NCBI RefSeq assembly: GCF_039613825.1
Contig: NZ_CP154826.1
Location: 2,790,001-2,854,000 of the forward strand
Length of the DNA: 64,000 nucleotides
Reading direction: 5' to 3'
DNA from: Diaminobutyricibacter sp. McL0608
Lineage (GTDB): Bacteria; Actinomycetota; Actinomycetes; Actinomycetales; Microbacteriaceae
Shown here: positions 17,695-24,807 of the stretch, piece by piece
Layout of the letters: every line of letters starts with the position of its first letter
Numbering within the stretch: position 1 is the stretch's first letter
Program-made: the position numbers and the translations under genes
The notes under the pieces: generated by a model
The model's database searches: none
The model's input: the letters and a program-made list of their open reading frames with translations, nothing else
Told to the model about the DNA's origin: nothing

Positions 17695-18045
17695 GTGGAG
17701 CGGGAGCGGGCAGCCAAGCCTGAAGATCTGAGTCGACTGTTCGTCGCCCGTGCCAACGCGGGCGATGTGGACGGACTGACTGAACTGTATGAATCAGAAG
17801 CAGTGCTCGCATTGCCGGGCGGCCGGCCGGCAGTTGGGGCCGCCGCGATCCGGCACTTCTACGAACAGTTGCTCGCCAATCGGCCGACGTTCACGCCGGG
17901 ACCACAACGGCAGGCGCTACTCAGCGGTGATTACGCACTGACCTCGACGCGGATTCCGGGGGGAGCTACCACCGAGGTAGCTCACCGGCAGCCGGACGGC
18001 ACCTGGCGATGGATTATCGACCAGCCCAATATCCTCGGCGACTAG
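17695..18045 (+). CDS. SnoaL/NTF2-like protein
   Basis: This 116-residue protein has the NTF2-fold pattern of the SnoaL group: a first helix LSRLFVARANAGDVDGLTEL, YESEAVLALPGG, GAAAIRHFYEQLLA, and a last strand GTWRWIIDQPNIL. Members include ketosteroid isomerases and polyketide cyclases, and many only bind small ligands. The start is a GTG at 17695. It follows the dehydrogenase-like gene at a distance of 83 bases and might be co-expressed. It is the last intact gene before the layered island. Confidence 0.8.
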   Translation: MERERAAKPEDLSRLFVARANAGDVDGLTELYESEAVLALPGGRPAVGAAAIRHFYEQLLANRPTFTPGPQRQALLSGDYALTSTRIPGGATTEVAHRQPDGTWRWIIDQPNILGD

Positions 18046-18152
18046 CGGCCAAGCATGTACGCAAGAGGGTCGCTCAGCGGAGCGGTCGGCACGATCGGAG
18101 ACCCGCCCGTGAAAAAGCCCGGTGAAGGCCCCTCAAACGCAACAGTCGGCGC

Positions 18153-18330
18153 ATGCTTATGGGTTACGCCCGCGTCTCCACCAACAGCCAAGACCTCACC
18201 GCCCAACAAGATGCGCCTTGCACGCTGTCGACGCCGAGAACACCCACGTTGACCACGGGCTCACCGGCACTAACCGACGACCAGGATCCGCTCAAGCACT
18301 CCGCACCCATCACCGATCGGACTCGTGACA
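18153..18330 (+). pseudogene. serine recombinase (resolvase/invertase) remnant
   Basis: The first frame gives MLMGYARVSTNSQDLTAQQD, the start of a Tn3/Hin-type resolvase with its catalytic Ser. A neighbouring frame then continues VDAENTHVDHGLTGTNR, which is the next conserved part. At least one frameshift separates them and the rest of the gene is gone. It is a relic of an older mobile element, left of the present island border. Confidence 0.75.
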
Positions 18331-18521
18331 ATCGGAATCGACCTGCACTGGATGGACGAGCGGTCGACACTGCGCACAACGTCCCCAATGCATAAGACGA
18401 CGGATTCGACAATCGTGCCGCAAGGACCAACTTGGCTAGCACGTACAGGTCGCAGTGGATCGTCCGACAGTGGCTTTGTTTAGGATCAACTCCGGCATCG
18501 CGATACACCGTGGGGGTGCGA

Positions 18522-18649
18522 ATGGGCTCAGTAACCGCATATGAGACCTGCGGGTGGTAGGCGATACCGGGTCCGCTACCGAAAGCCCGATCATTCGCAA
18601 AACCGACAAACGTGGGTTTCGCACCAAACGCGAGGCAGAACTGATCATC
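18522..18649 (+). pseudogene. tyrosine integrase remnant, N-terminal part fused to the attachment region
   Basis: From ATG 18522 the DNA closely follows the start of the intact integrase at 52411 (MGSV.AYET, then RYRKPDHS... and FRTKREAEL in shifted frames). One extra base near 18546 and a stop spoil the frame. After GAGGCAGAACTG the sequence jumps directly to the bases that follow the intact integrase's stop codon, so nearly the whole gene has been deleted. It shows that an earlier element with a sister integrase sat here. Confidence 0.8.
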
Positions 18650-18663
18650 ACTTTTGTTTTGAC

Positions 18664-18690
18664 CCAAAAGTGCCCCTGGAGGGACTCGAA
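18664..18690 (+). repeat. left attachment site (attL) of the 35 kb island
   Basis: These 27 bases are identical to 53633-53659 and contain the last 20 bases of the tRNA-Arg gene. Similarity extends left through 18641 with a few changes, giving about 46 of 50 identical bases. CACTTTTG and CAAAAGTG just left of and within the site form a small hairpin, as they do next to the intact tRNA. Confidence 0.85.
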
Positions 18691-18797
18691 AACTAGCACA
18701 AGGGTTTAATGCCTGTTCAGGCCCGATAAAATCCGCGGAATTCCGGGCTTTTTGAACTCGTTGAGCCCGTTACGATCTCGTTGGATCTTCCACAAGT

Positions 18798-18836
18798 GTG
18801 GGCAAAATGTGGGCACGGATACCCTCCGCGAAGTGA
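18798..18836 (+). pseudogene. second tyrosine integrase remnant, C-terminal tail
   Basis: VGKMWARIPSAK followed by a stop matches the tail VGKMWARIQNEE of the intact integrase at DNA level over 23 bases. It lies just inside the island's left end, so it comes from another integration event than the remnant at 18522. The codons before it (GSSTS) are not clearly related. Confidence 0.65.
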
Positions 18837-18847
18837 GTGTGCATTGT

Positions 18848-18895
18848 GATGTCTCAAGACATCCCTGACAAAACTGTCTCAGGACATCTCTGACA
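18848..18895. repeat. pair of 21-base direct repeats with inner palindrome
   Basis: 18850-18870 and 18875-18895 are 19/21 identical (TGTCTCAAGACATCCCTGACA type), and GATGTCTCAAGACATC is a perfect palindrome around the first copy. This resembles the terminal region of IS481-like elements in related bacteria, from memory. No transposase gene is attached. Confidence 0.55.
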
Positions 18896-19056
18896 GTTGA
18901 TGTGTCAAGAGAGGGCGAAGCGGCCTCGGCAGGAGCGCCCGGGGTTACAAGGAACCTGCCACCTTGTTAGGAGCCCATCCCCAACTACTGGGCGCCAGGC
19001 CATGCAACCAGACATCTAGCTGACCAGTCGTGAATACGGGCTGGTCGGCAGGCCGA

Positions 19057-20004
19057 TCAAACTACGTGTCCACCTGGCGCCGCGATATTGCTGAGACGTC
19101 GGTCTCGCGCGTCACAGATGCGCGTAGCGATATCTCGAAGTGAGGCGGAGAGCCACATATCGGCATCAAGGCCTTCGCTATAGTCCGCTCGCGCGATGCT
19201 GTTGACACGCCCGTCGTCCTCTAATCGCTTCACATTCTCGTAATTTGTTGGATCGGTCCAGACGCCCAGGGTGGCGCCCCCTTGACGCCCTACCAGCGAA
19301 AAGACCGGAACGTCGCTAGGGCCGTCCGCGATATAGATCATGTGCTGAATCGGCACTCGCCGTTCGTCGGGATCCATGCGCGCATTGACGTCAAGACCCG
19401 GCTCGACATTGACGCCCTTATTAATTTCGAAAATCGCTCGAGTCTTAGTCGTGTTGTCCAACACGTAACCGACTTGAGTCAACTTGTCAGTCATTTCCAT
19501 GGAGCTTAGTTCTTCAAGATAGCCATTTCGCGGCGGGTCGGAAAGCAACTCGCAGGCCCAGATGCCGTCGACATGCTTGCGAATTGGGTTTCCCTCGATC
19601 ATCTGTCGGAGTCCGGTGGAAACGATGTAGTGCTCGACTTTGATGTCGTTGTGCATGAACCGATCATTTTCGGAAACGATCGCGCGCATACGATCCATGA
19701 GTTGGGGCATCCCCGGCGCGAGTGGGACTAACGCGCCTAGCTCGCGCAACTTGGCGTTAGTTAGCCCCTCGAACGGTCCCCCGTCAATGTAGCTCAGCAT
19801 GTGACCCAGATATGCCGTGTCTTTCGAGACGAGGAGCCCCCTCGACGCATAATGGCCCACCAGCGAGTTGACTTCATCCCAAAAGGCTCTGGCGTCGACA
19901 CCATATTCGTCAAACAACGGTTGTTGCATGTATCCGGGTGTGAGCGTCTTATCAAAATCCCAGATGAACGCGATTACGTTCTGAGAGTTGAGCGGCGGTG
20001 GCAT
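19057..20004 (-). CDS. HAD-superfamily phosphatase of the nucleotide cluster
   Basis: This 315-residue hydrolase has the three HAD motifs. FIWDFDKTLTPGYM (residues about 13-26) holds the nucleophile and acid Asp, HYIVSTGL holds the motif II Thr/Ser, and IYIADGPSDVPVF holds the motif IV acidic pair. A large helical cap sits between motifs I and II, as in phosphoserine-phosphatase relatives. The ATG at 20004 overlaps the stop of the upstream gene in TAATG, so the two are coupled. It is divergent from the TS-MPE-TS-MazG-kinase operon. A nucleotide or sugar-phosphate substrate is likely, but this is inferred from the neighbours. Confidence 0.82.
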   Translation of the reverse strand: MPPPLNSQNVIAFIWDFDKTLTPGYMQQPLFDEYGVDARAFWDEVNSLVGHYASRGLLVSKDTAYLGHMLSYIDGGPFEGLTNAKLRELGALVPLAPGMPQLMDRMRAIVSENDRFMHNDIKVEHYIVSTGLRQMIEGNPIRKHVDGIWACELLSDPPRNGYLEELSSMEMTDKLTQVGYVLDNTTKTRAIFEINKGVNVEPGLDVNARMDPDERRVPIQHMIYIADGPSDVPVFSLVGRQGGATLGVWTDPTNYENVKRLEDDGRVNSIARADYSEGLDADMWLSASLRDIATRICDARDRRLSNIAAPGGHVV

Positions 20005-20402
20005 TAGGCCATTTCGACAGGCGAGAAGCGCATGGCTGCCTCGCGCGTCCACCAGCCTTGAATGCGTGCTGCAGTCCCGCGTAACCCTTCGTGCGCTGTG
20101 CCCAGCGCCGCCAGAGGCGCCAAGACGGTCACATCCCAGCCCCGGTCGGTGAGCGCATTAACCCCAACGCACACTCCGCGCCAATCCGGCCGATCTTGGA
20201 TAATGCATTCAACCGAGTTGGTACGGCGCACGATTATGGCTTCGCAAATGTTGCTTGCCCCACAATCCGCCAGGCCAAATTGTTTTACAAGACTTTCCCA
20301 GGTGACAACCTCGGTCTCCTCACCAGCCGCCCTCCAGCGAATGCACGCCTCCTCGGCCACATCCGGGACCCCCACGTCGCGCAGTTCCTCTACATCGAAC
20401 AT
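20004..20402 (-). CDS. unknown 132-residue protein paired with the HAD phosphatase
   Basis: I do not recognise this protein. It has alternating strands and helices (ICEAIIVRRTNSVECIIQD, GWDVTVLAPLAAL) and a tail RIQGWWTREAAMRFS. It contains three cysteines but no known motif. Its stop overlaps the HAD start (TAATG), so it is probably the first gene of a two-gene operon. The promoter would lie in the 283-base gap shared with the divergent TS operon. Confidence 0.6.
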   Translation of the reverse strand: MFDVEELRDVGVPDVAEEACIRWRAAGEETEVVTWESLVKQFGLADCGASNICEAIIVRRTNSVECIIQDRPDWRGVCVGVNALTDRGWDVTVLAPLAALGTAHEGLRGTAARIQGWWTREAAMRFSPVEMA

Positions 20403-20685
20403 GGACGAAGCCTACGGCCACGCAACGCTGCAGCGCTTCCGAAGCCGGTTCCGACACTCCGCACGAGAGCGAAAGAAGTCCTAGAGCCGTTGAGGTTGCC
20501 TTAATAGTGCATACGACGAACGCATTTCTAGGCGAGGGCCCGAATCGCTCGAGCGCAGTACGCCTAGACGGTCCACCCCATAACATTGACCCATGATTGG
20601 TCTGCCGACCCGAAACGCGCCTGCACCTGGCGCCTACATTCCAGCCGTACGCTTGCTGGCGGCATCGAAGGACTGTTGAGGCAGC

Positions 20686-21681
20686 GTGTTTACAGTCGAT
20701 GCGAAGACGGCCGCCGAGATCTGGGACGCGGCTTGGTCGGAGATCACCACTCGAGGCAATCATCGGACGCATGTCCGAGGAAACTACCGTGAAGCACTAC
20801 ATTCCGTATTGTCACTTGAAGATCCACGGCAGCGTTGGGTGACGACCAGAGTTCCTCCGATCAATCCAGCATTTGCCCTTGCAGAAGTCATCTGGATATT
20901 GCGCGGCCGCAACGACTCAGCTTTCTTGACAGCCTGGAATGGCAAGCTTCCGTTTTACGCCGGTGAGGGCGCCGAGTTCTATGGTGCCTACGGTGAACGG
21001 CTCCGGTCCAGATTTGGTTTTGATCAGTTGTCGAGCGCAGCCGAGGTGCTCCGCTCCAGGCCAGACCAACGTCAGGTAGTCCTGCAGATCTGGGACGCGA
21101 GTTCAGACTTCCCGACAGGATCGGGAGACAGTCGCTCACCGGACATTCCGTGCAACGTTTCTTCCTTGCTGAAGGTAGTCGACGGACGGCTCGAGTGGCT
21201 CCAGGTGATGCGGAGCAATGATTTGGTGCGCGGCCTACCGTACAACCTAGTGCAATGGACAACCATCCAGGAGGTACTAGCGGGGTGGCTCGGCTTGGAG
21301 GTCGGAAGCTATGTTCACATTAGCGACAGCCTCCACATTTACGACGTGGATTCTTCCCAGTTCTCCGCGAGCACAAGCGGCGAGCTCCCGCTAAGCAGCG
21401 CTGACCTCCGCTTAGACGAACGGGAAAGTGAGCGGGTATTTGCCACTCTGGAGAACGCGGCGAATTCGCTCGCCGAGAGCGACTCGCCCGAAGCCGTATT
21501 GGCTCGCGCCGAGCCCGACGTACCCTCCGCTTACGCAGACTGGATCAAAGTGTTGGCTGGTGAACGACTTCGAAGACTTGGCCAAGCGGCCGAGGGGCTC
21601 GAATTGGCCGAGACGGTGGAGGACCGCGCGCTGCGAGCTGTCTCTCGTGCGTGGCATCTGAAGGCGCAAGAACGGGCCTAA
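20686..21681 (+). CDS. thymidylate-synthase-fold enzyme (TS-A)
   Basis: This 331-residue protein is clearly of the thymidylate synthase / pyrimidine hydroxymethylase fold. Relative to E. coli ThyA the spacing is exact: Cys156 (nucleophile), Arg176-Ser177 and Asp179 (RSND), Asn187 (uracil-specific), His217 and Tyr219 (HIY) stand at +20, +21, +23, +31, +61 and +63. Arg129 in RQVVLQIWD and Glu67 in AEVIWIL fit the phosphate Arg and catalytic Glu. His147 and Gln165 of ThyA are Asn157 and Met175 here. A C-terminal extension of about 100 residues replaces the usual end. It should modify C5 of dUMP or a close analogue. The start is GTG with GAGG before it. Confidence 0.85.
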   Translation: MFTVDAKTAAEIWDAAWSEITTRGNHRTHVRGNYREALHSVLSLEDPRQRWVTTRVPPINPAFALAEVIWILRGRNDSAFLTAWNGKLPFYAGEGAEFYGAYGERLRSRFGFDQLSSAAEVLRSRPDQRQVVLQIWDASSDFPTGSGDSRSPDIPCNVSSLLKVVDGRLEWLQVMRSNDLVRGLPYNLVQWTTIQEVLAGWLGLEVGSYVHISDSLHIYDVDSSQFSASTSGELPLSSADLRLDERESERVFATLENAANSLAESDSPEAVLARAEPDVPSAYADWIKVLAGERLRRLGQAAEGLELAETVEDRALRAVSRAWHLKAQERA

Positions 21682-22487
21682 TGAGCGACCTGACGTTGGT
21701 TCAGTGGAGCGACCTTCATTTTGCTCCCGATGGATCACAAACGCTTCCGCCGAGCAGGGCGGTTGCGCTCGCTTCGGAGGCAGTACGCCGGGATTACGGC
21801 GGTGTGGCTGTGCAATTGGCGCTGTCCGGGGACATCACAACAAAGGGAAGGCAGCTTGGGTATGCCGAGGCAGCGACCGCTGTCCAGAGCGCAATTGCGC
21901 TTATGAACGTTTCTGCCGTCGTCGTATGCCCGGGTAATCACGACATCGGTGCCGTAGATCCAACCGGCTTCGTCGACTTTAACAGGTTTGCGTTCCGGGT
22001 CACGAACGATCCGAATCAGCAATGGGATTCGCGGAACCCGGTTCGAGTAGTGACCATGGGCGCTTACTCGATGGTTCTCGTGAATAGCGCGTACCGCGGC
22101 GACCACACTGTCGGAGCTGCGCCGCTTGCAGCCCTAGAGACGGCTTTAGGACGCACCCGATCTACGCACCAAGTTGTTATCTTGCATCACAGCCCGATCT
22201 CGAGCGCTTACGCCGGCGGAGGCATGGCCGACGCTTATGATCTGCTTGCCCTCGTCAGCAAGTTCGAAGTGTCTGCGGTACTCCACGGACACGTCCATAG
22301 TGATCAAGGACTCTACTTCGGCGGATACCCCACACTTCTATATGGCGCCGGCTCCCTTGGATACGAACCCGACCCAAACATGAATAACCAGTTCGTCGTC
22401 CACGAGTTCTCCGAGGGAAGGGCGTCACGACCTCGGCTCTATCGCTACTATCGCAATTTGGACCGATTTGGGAGCGACTCCGCATGA
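21681..22487 (+). CDS. calcineurin-like metallophosphoesterase
   Basis: This 268-residue hydrolase has all the two-metal motifs: WSDLHF (D-x-H), SGDIT, CPGNHD, ILHHSP and HGHVH. The pattern and size resemble class III cyclic-nucleotide phosphodiesterases and nucleotide pyrophosphatases. The ATG at 21681 sits in a TAATG overlap with TS-A, so both are translated together. Its last four bases overlap the next gene. In this operon a role in removing a phosphate or splitting a nucleotide by-product is likely, but the substrate is not known. Confidence 0.88.
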   Translation: MSDLTLVQWSDLHFAPDGSQTLPPSRAVALASEAVRRDYGGVAVQLALSGDITTKGRQLGYAEAATAVQSAIALMNVSAVVVCPGNHDIGAVDPTGFVDFNRFAFRVTNDPNQQWDSRNPVRVVTMGAYSMVLVNSAYRGDHTVGAAPLAALETALGRTRSTHQVVILHHSPISSAYAGGGMADAYDLLALVSKFEVSAVLHGHVHSDQGLYFGGYPTLLYGAGSLGYEPDPNMNNQFVVHEFSEGRASRPRLYRYYRNLDRFGSDSA

Positions 22488-23374
22488 TGCATATTGACAA
22501 GGACACCCCCGAAGAAGCTGTGGCCGAGGCAGTTCGCATTTGCTCGACCGAGGTTGTGATGAACCTCACACTCAGCTTCCGTATGGAGCTTCCTGCTACG
22601 TCGAGTGGGCTTCTATCTACCTTTCGAGAAGAGGCCGAGCGATGGCAGGAATCTCGGCGTCCGCAGAGCCTTCACCTCAATCATGGCGAATATATGTACG
22701 CACACGGAGACTGGCTGGACTCTATCGAAGGAGAACTTAGACGGAAACCCAGCTCGAATCGGGCGTGTGTGAGTCTGGTCAATTCTGCTCCAATTTTCGC
22801 CAGCGGCGATGGCCCACTGCCGAGCTTCATGCTTGTGCAATTCGGCTTCAGCGGTCCCGCACGCGACACCCTGTACGTCACCTCGTATTACAGGGCGCTA
22901 GAGGTCACGGCTTTCCTCCCCCTGAATGTGACAGAGATGGCACTAGTCGCCGAACGGCTGGCGGACAGGTTCCCGTCCATTGAGCGCGCCGAGGTCACTA
23001 TGCATTCGTTCCGGGCGCACGCGAACCACGGATTTCGCGCCCACCAACGGTCGAAGCTCGACATGGCCACGCCGACACAAATTCACAGGTGGGTTGTTGA
23101 TCGCAACTACTCGGAGCTCGCAGACTTGCTCCAGGAAAAGTCAGCTCCGGCGAGTATTATCGAGGACTCAGGCCTGACAATTCTCTGGAACGAGGCTCAG
23201 TCGGCGGGGTGGCAGAATGAGTTGCTCGATGAGTTAGAGCGGGCTTTGGGTCTCCTAACCGCTTTGCGAACAATGCGCGAGGTCGGTACGCATGAGAACC
23301 GAATCGACAGCCTTCAACGCCAGCTAACCGAACGCCTTCTCCGATGCGCAGAAATGATAAGACATGAGCAATGA
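22484..23374 (+). CDS. second thymidylate-synthase-like protein with Ser for Cys (TS-B)
   Basis: This 296-residue protein would pass as unknown, but a TS-like core is visible. RACVSLVN (from Arg93) matches ThyA's RIIVSAWN; LPSFMLVQF matches aPC...Qf with Ser114 for the nucleophilic Cys; YYRALEVTAFLPLN matches YQRS.D...G.P.N with Arg137, Glu140, Pro146 and Asn148 at the right spacing. VTMHSF (His174, Phe176) stands for the H-x-Y that grips the sugar. It is therefore probably a non-methylating paralogue: a binding or regulatory partner, or an enzyme with changed chemistry. A long helical C-terminus (190-296) follows. Overlaps on both sides tie it to the operon. The fold assignment is my inference. 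Confidence 0.65.
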   Translation: MMHIDKDTPEEAVAEAVRICSTEVVMNLTLSFRMELPATSSGLLSTFREEAERWQESRRPQSLHLNHGEYMYAHGDWLDSIEGELRRKPSSNRACVSLVNSAPIFASGDGPLPSFMLVQFGFSGPARDTLYVTSYYRALEVTAFLPLNVTEMALVAERLADRFPSIERAEVTMHSFRAHANHGFRAHQRSKLDMATPTQIHRWVVDRNYSELADLLQEKSAPASIIEDSGLTILWNEAQSAGWQNELLDELERALGLLTALRTMREVGTHENRIDSLQRQLTERLLRCAEMIRHEQ

Positions 23375-24077
23375 ACAAGCCGATGGAGCAAGCCTGAAGG
23401 CCCTCATCGCAATGCAGCAACGGTTCGACACCGAGCGCAATACAACCTTCTCTTGGGCGAGTCCAATCACCGAAAACGACGTACGGCCATTGCTTCACAA
23501 CGTCTTGTCGCTAGCTGGCGAGGTGGGCGAAGTGGCGAACCTCGTCAAGAAGTTCGACCGCGGTGACTTCGAGTTCGAATCACTGATCAGGGAGCTACCG
23601 TCCGAGCTAGCAGACGTCGCCATCTATCTCTTCAAACTTGCATACCAATCAGGAATTGACCTTGAGATGGCGATCCTAGAGAAGATGAAAGTCAACGAAA
23701 ACCGATTCCCAAAATCCGTTGACGAAAACGAAAAGCCATCGACACATTCGCTGGTAAGTACTGCGCAAGACCTCGCTGCCCTCCTGGAAGAGCGTGAAGT
23801 CGCGGCGCTCAGACGCCTCTACACTCTCGCGGAGGTGGTGCCGCCTGCAAGGACGAGCGAAGTAGTCCTCGGAGCCTTGCTTGCCACCGAGGTAGCCAAG
23901 CTTGCGGACGCAGAGGGGGACCACATCGGTCAAGAGCTTCGGTGGAAGGAGCTTCAACCTGCGGCCGCTTCCGCCGGCATGACCTACAGCGATCTAGTCC
24001 AGCTTGCGCGGCACGATCAAACAATAGCGGCAACGGTGGAACCACTCCTTTCGTCTGTGAGCGCGTCCACTGCATGA
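23364..24077 (+). CDS. MazG-like nucleotide pyrophosphohydrolase with C-terminal extension
   Basis: The first 120 of 237 residues form a MazG-like all-helical domain: LSLAGEVGEVANLVKKFDRG (E-x-x-E), ELPSELADVAIYLFKLA (E-x-x-D) and KVNENRFPK. The four acidic residues bind Mg. Such enzymes split (d)NTPs to (d)NMPs and pyrophosphate and clean non-standard nucleotides from the pool. The rest, residues 125-237, is helical and unknown to me. The start overlaps the upstream gene by 11 bases and the end overlaps the kinase by four. In context it could feed dNMP to the kinase or destroy the unmodified pool. Confidence 0.85.
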   Translation: MSNEQADGASLKALIAMQQRFDTERNTTFSWASPITENDVRPLLHNVLSLAGEVGEVANLVKKFDRGDFEFESLIRELPSELADVAIYLFKLAYQSGIDLEMAILEKMKVNENRFPKSVDENEKPSTHSLVSTAQDLAALLEEREVAALRRLYTLAEVVPPARTSEVVLGALLATEVAKLADAEGDHIGQELRWKELQPAAASAGMTYSDLVQLARHDQTIAATVEPLLSSVSASTA

Positions 24078-24736
24078 GTATCACGACGCGGGGACGCTTC
24101 ATTGTCTTCGAGGGAATCGATGCGTCCGGAAAATCCACGCAAGTAAATCGGCTCGCCGAGATGGTAAGTGCGGCGGGCAGGAAGGTGCACATTACTGCCG
24201 AGCCCACAACAGGACCAATCGGTTCGCTTATTCGCCAGGCATTTAGTGGTCGCACACCCCTCGATGATCGAGTTATCGCCGCGCTATTCGTTGCCGATCG
24301 GATCGACCACCTCACGAATGAACGTGATGGCATCCTTGAGCTGCTCGGCCGAGGCATCGACGTCATTAGCGACCGCTATTACCTCTCGTCAGTTGCTTAC
24401 CATTCGAGTGACATCGACATGAATTGGGTTGTCCGTGCCAACGAGCTGAGTACTGACCTCCTGCTTCCTGACCTGACGATCTATCTTGATGTCGCGCCAG
24501 CCGTCGCACTGCGCCGCCTCCAATCGCGAGCGCAGCAAACCGACAAGTTCGAAGTTTTCGAGCGCCTGAGTGCAGCACACAACAACTATGAGCGCGCTAT
24601 CGAGCTGCTCGGAACCCGCGACAACATCCAAGTCATTTCGGCCGACGGAACTCTTGAAGAGATAGCGGTGGAGGTTCAAGCGGTAGTGAATAGATCAGCC
24701 GGGGATGTCTTCCAACAAGCGATTTCGACTGTGTGA
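24074..24736 (+). CDS. tmk: thymidylate kinase
   Basis: This 220-residue P-loop kinase has EGIDASGKST (Walker A with the dTMP-kinase Asp), DRYYLSSVAYH (the DR[YH] motif that holds the base and phosphate) and a LID region RLQSRAQQTDKFEVFERL. It phosphorylates dTMP to dTDP and here may accept a modified dUMP. The Arg of the P-loop found in some Tmk types is Ala here, and a basic residue lies in the LID, as in E. coli-type enzymes. The ATGA overlap with the MazG gene makes it the last member of the five-gene operon. It is probably a dedicated copy, though the host's own tmk cannot be seen in this window. Confidence 0.9.
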   Translation: MSITTRGRFIVFEGIDASGKSTQVNRLAEMVSAAGRKVHITAEPTTGPIGSLIRQAFSGRTPLDDRVIAALFVADRIDHLTNERDGILELLGRGIDVISDRYYLSSVAYHSSDIDMNWVVRANELSTDLLLPDLTIYLDVAPAVALRRLQSRAQQTDKFEVFERLSAAHNNYERAIELLGTRDNIQVISADGTLEEIAVEVQAVVNRSAGDVFQQAISTV

Positions 24737-24807
24737 GGGTCTGTGCTTTTCGAAGGTAACCTGGCCCGACTGCACGCCGCGGATTGGCAATAGTCAGCTG
24801 CTGACTT

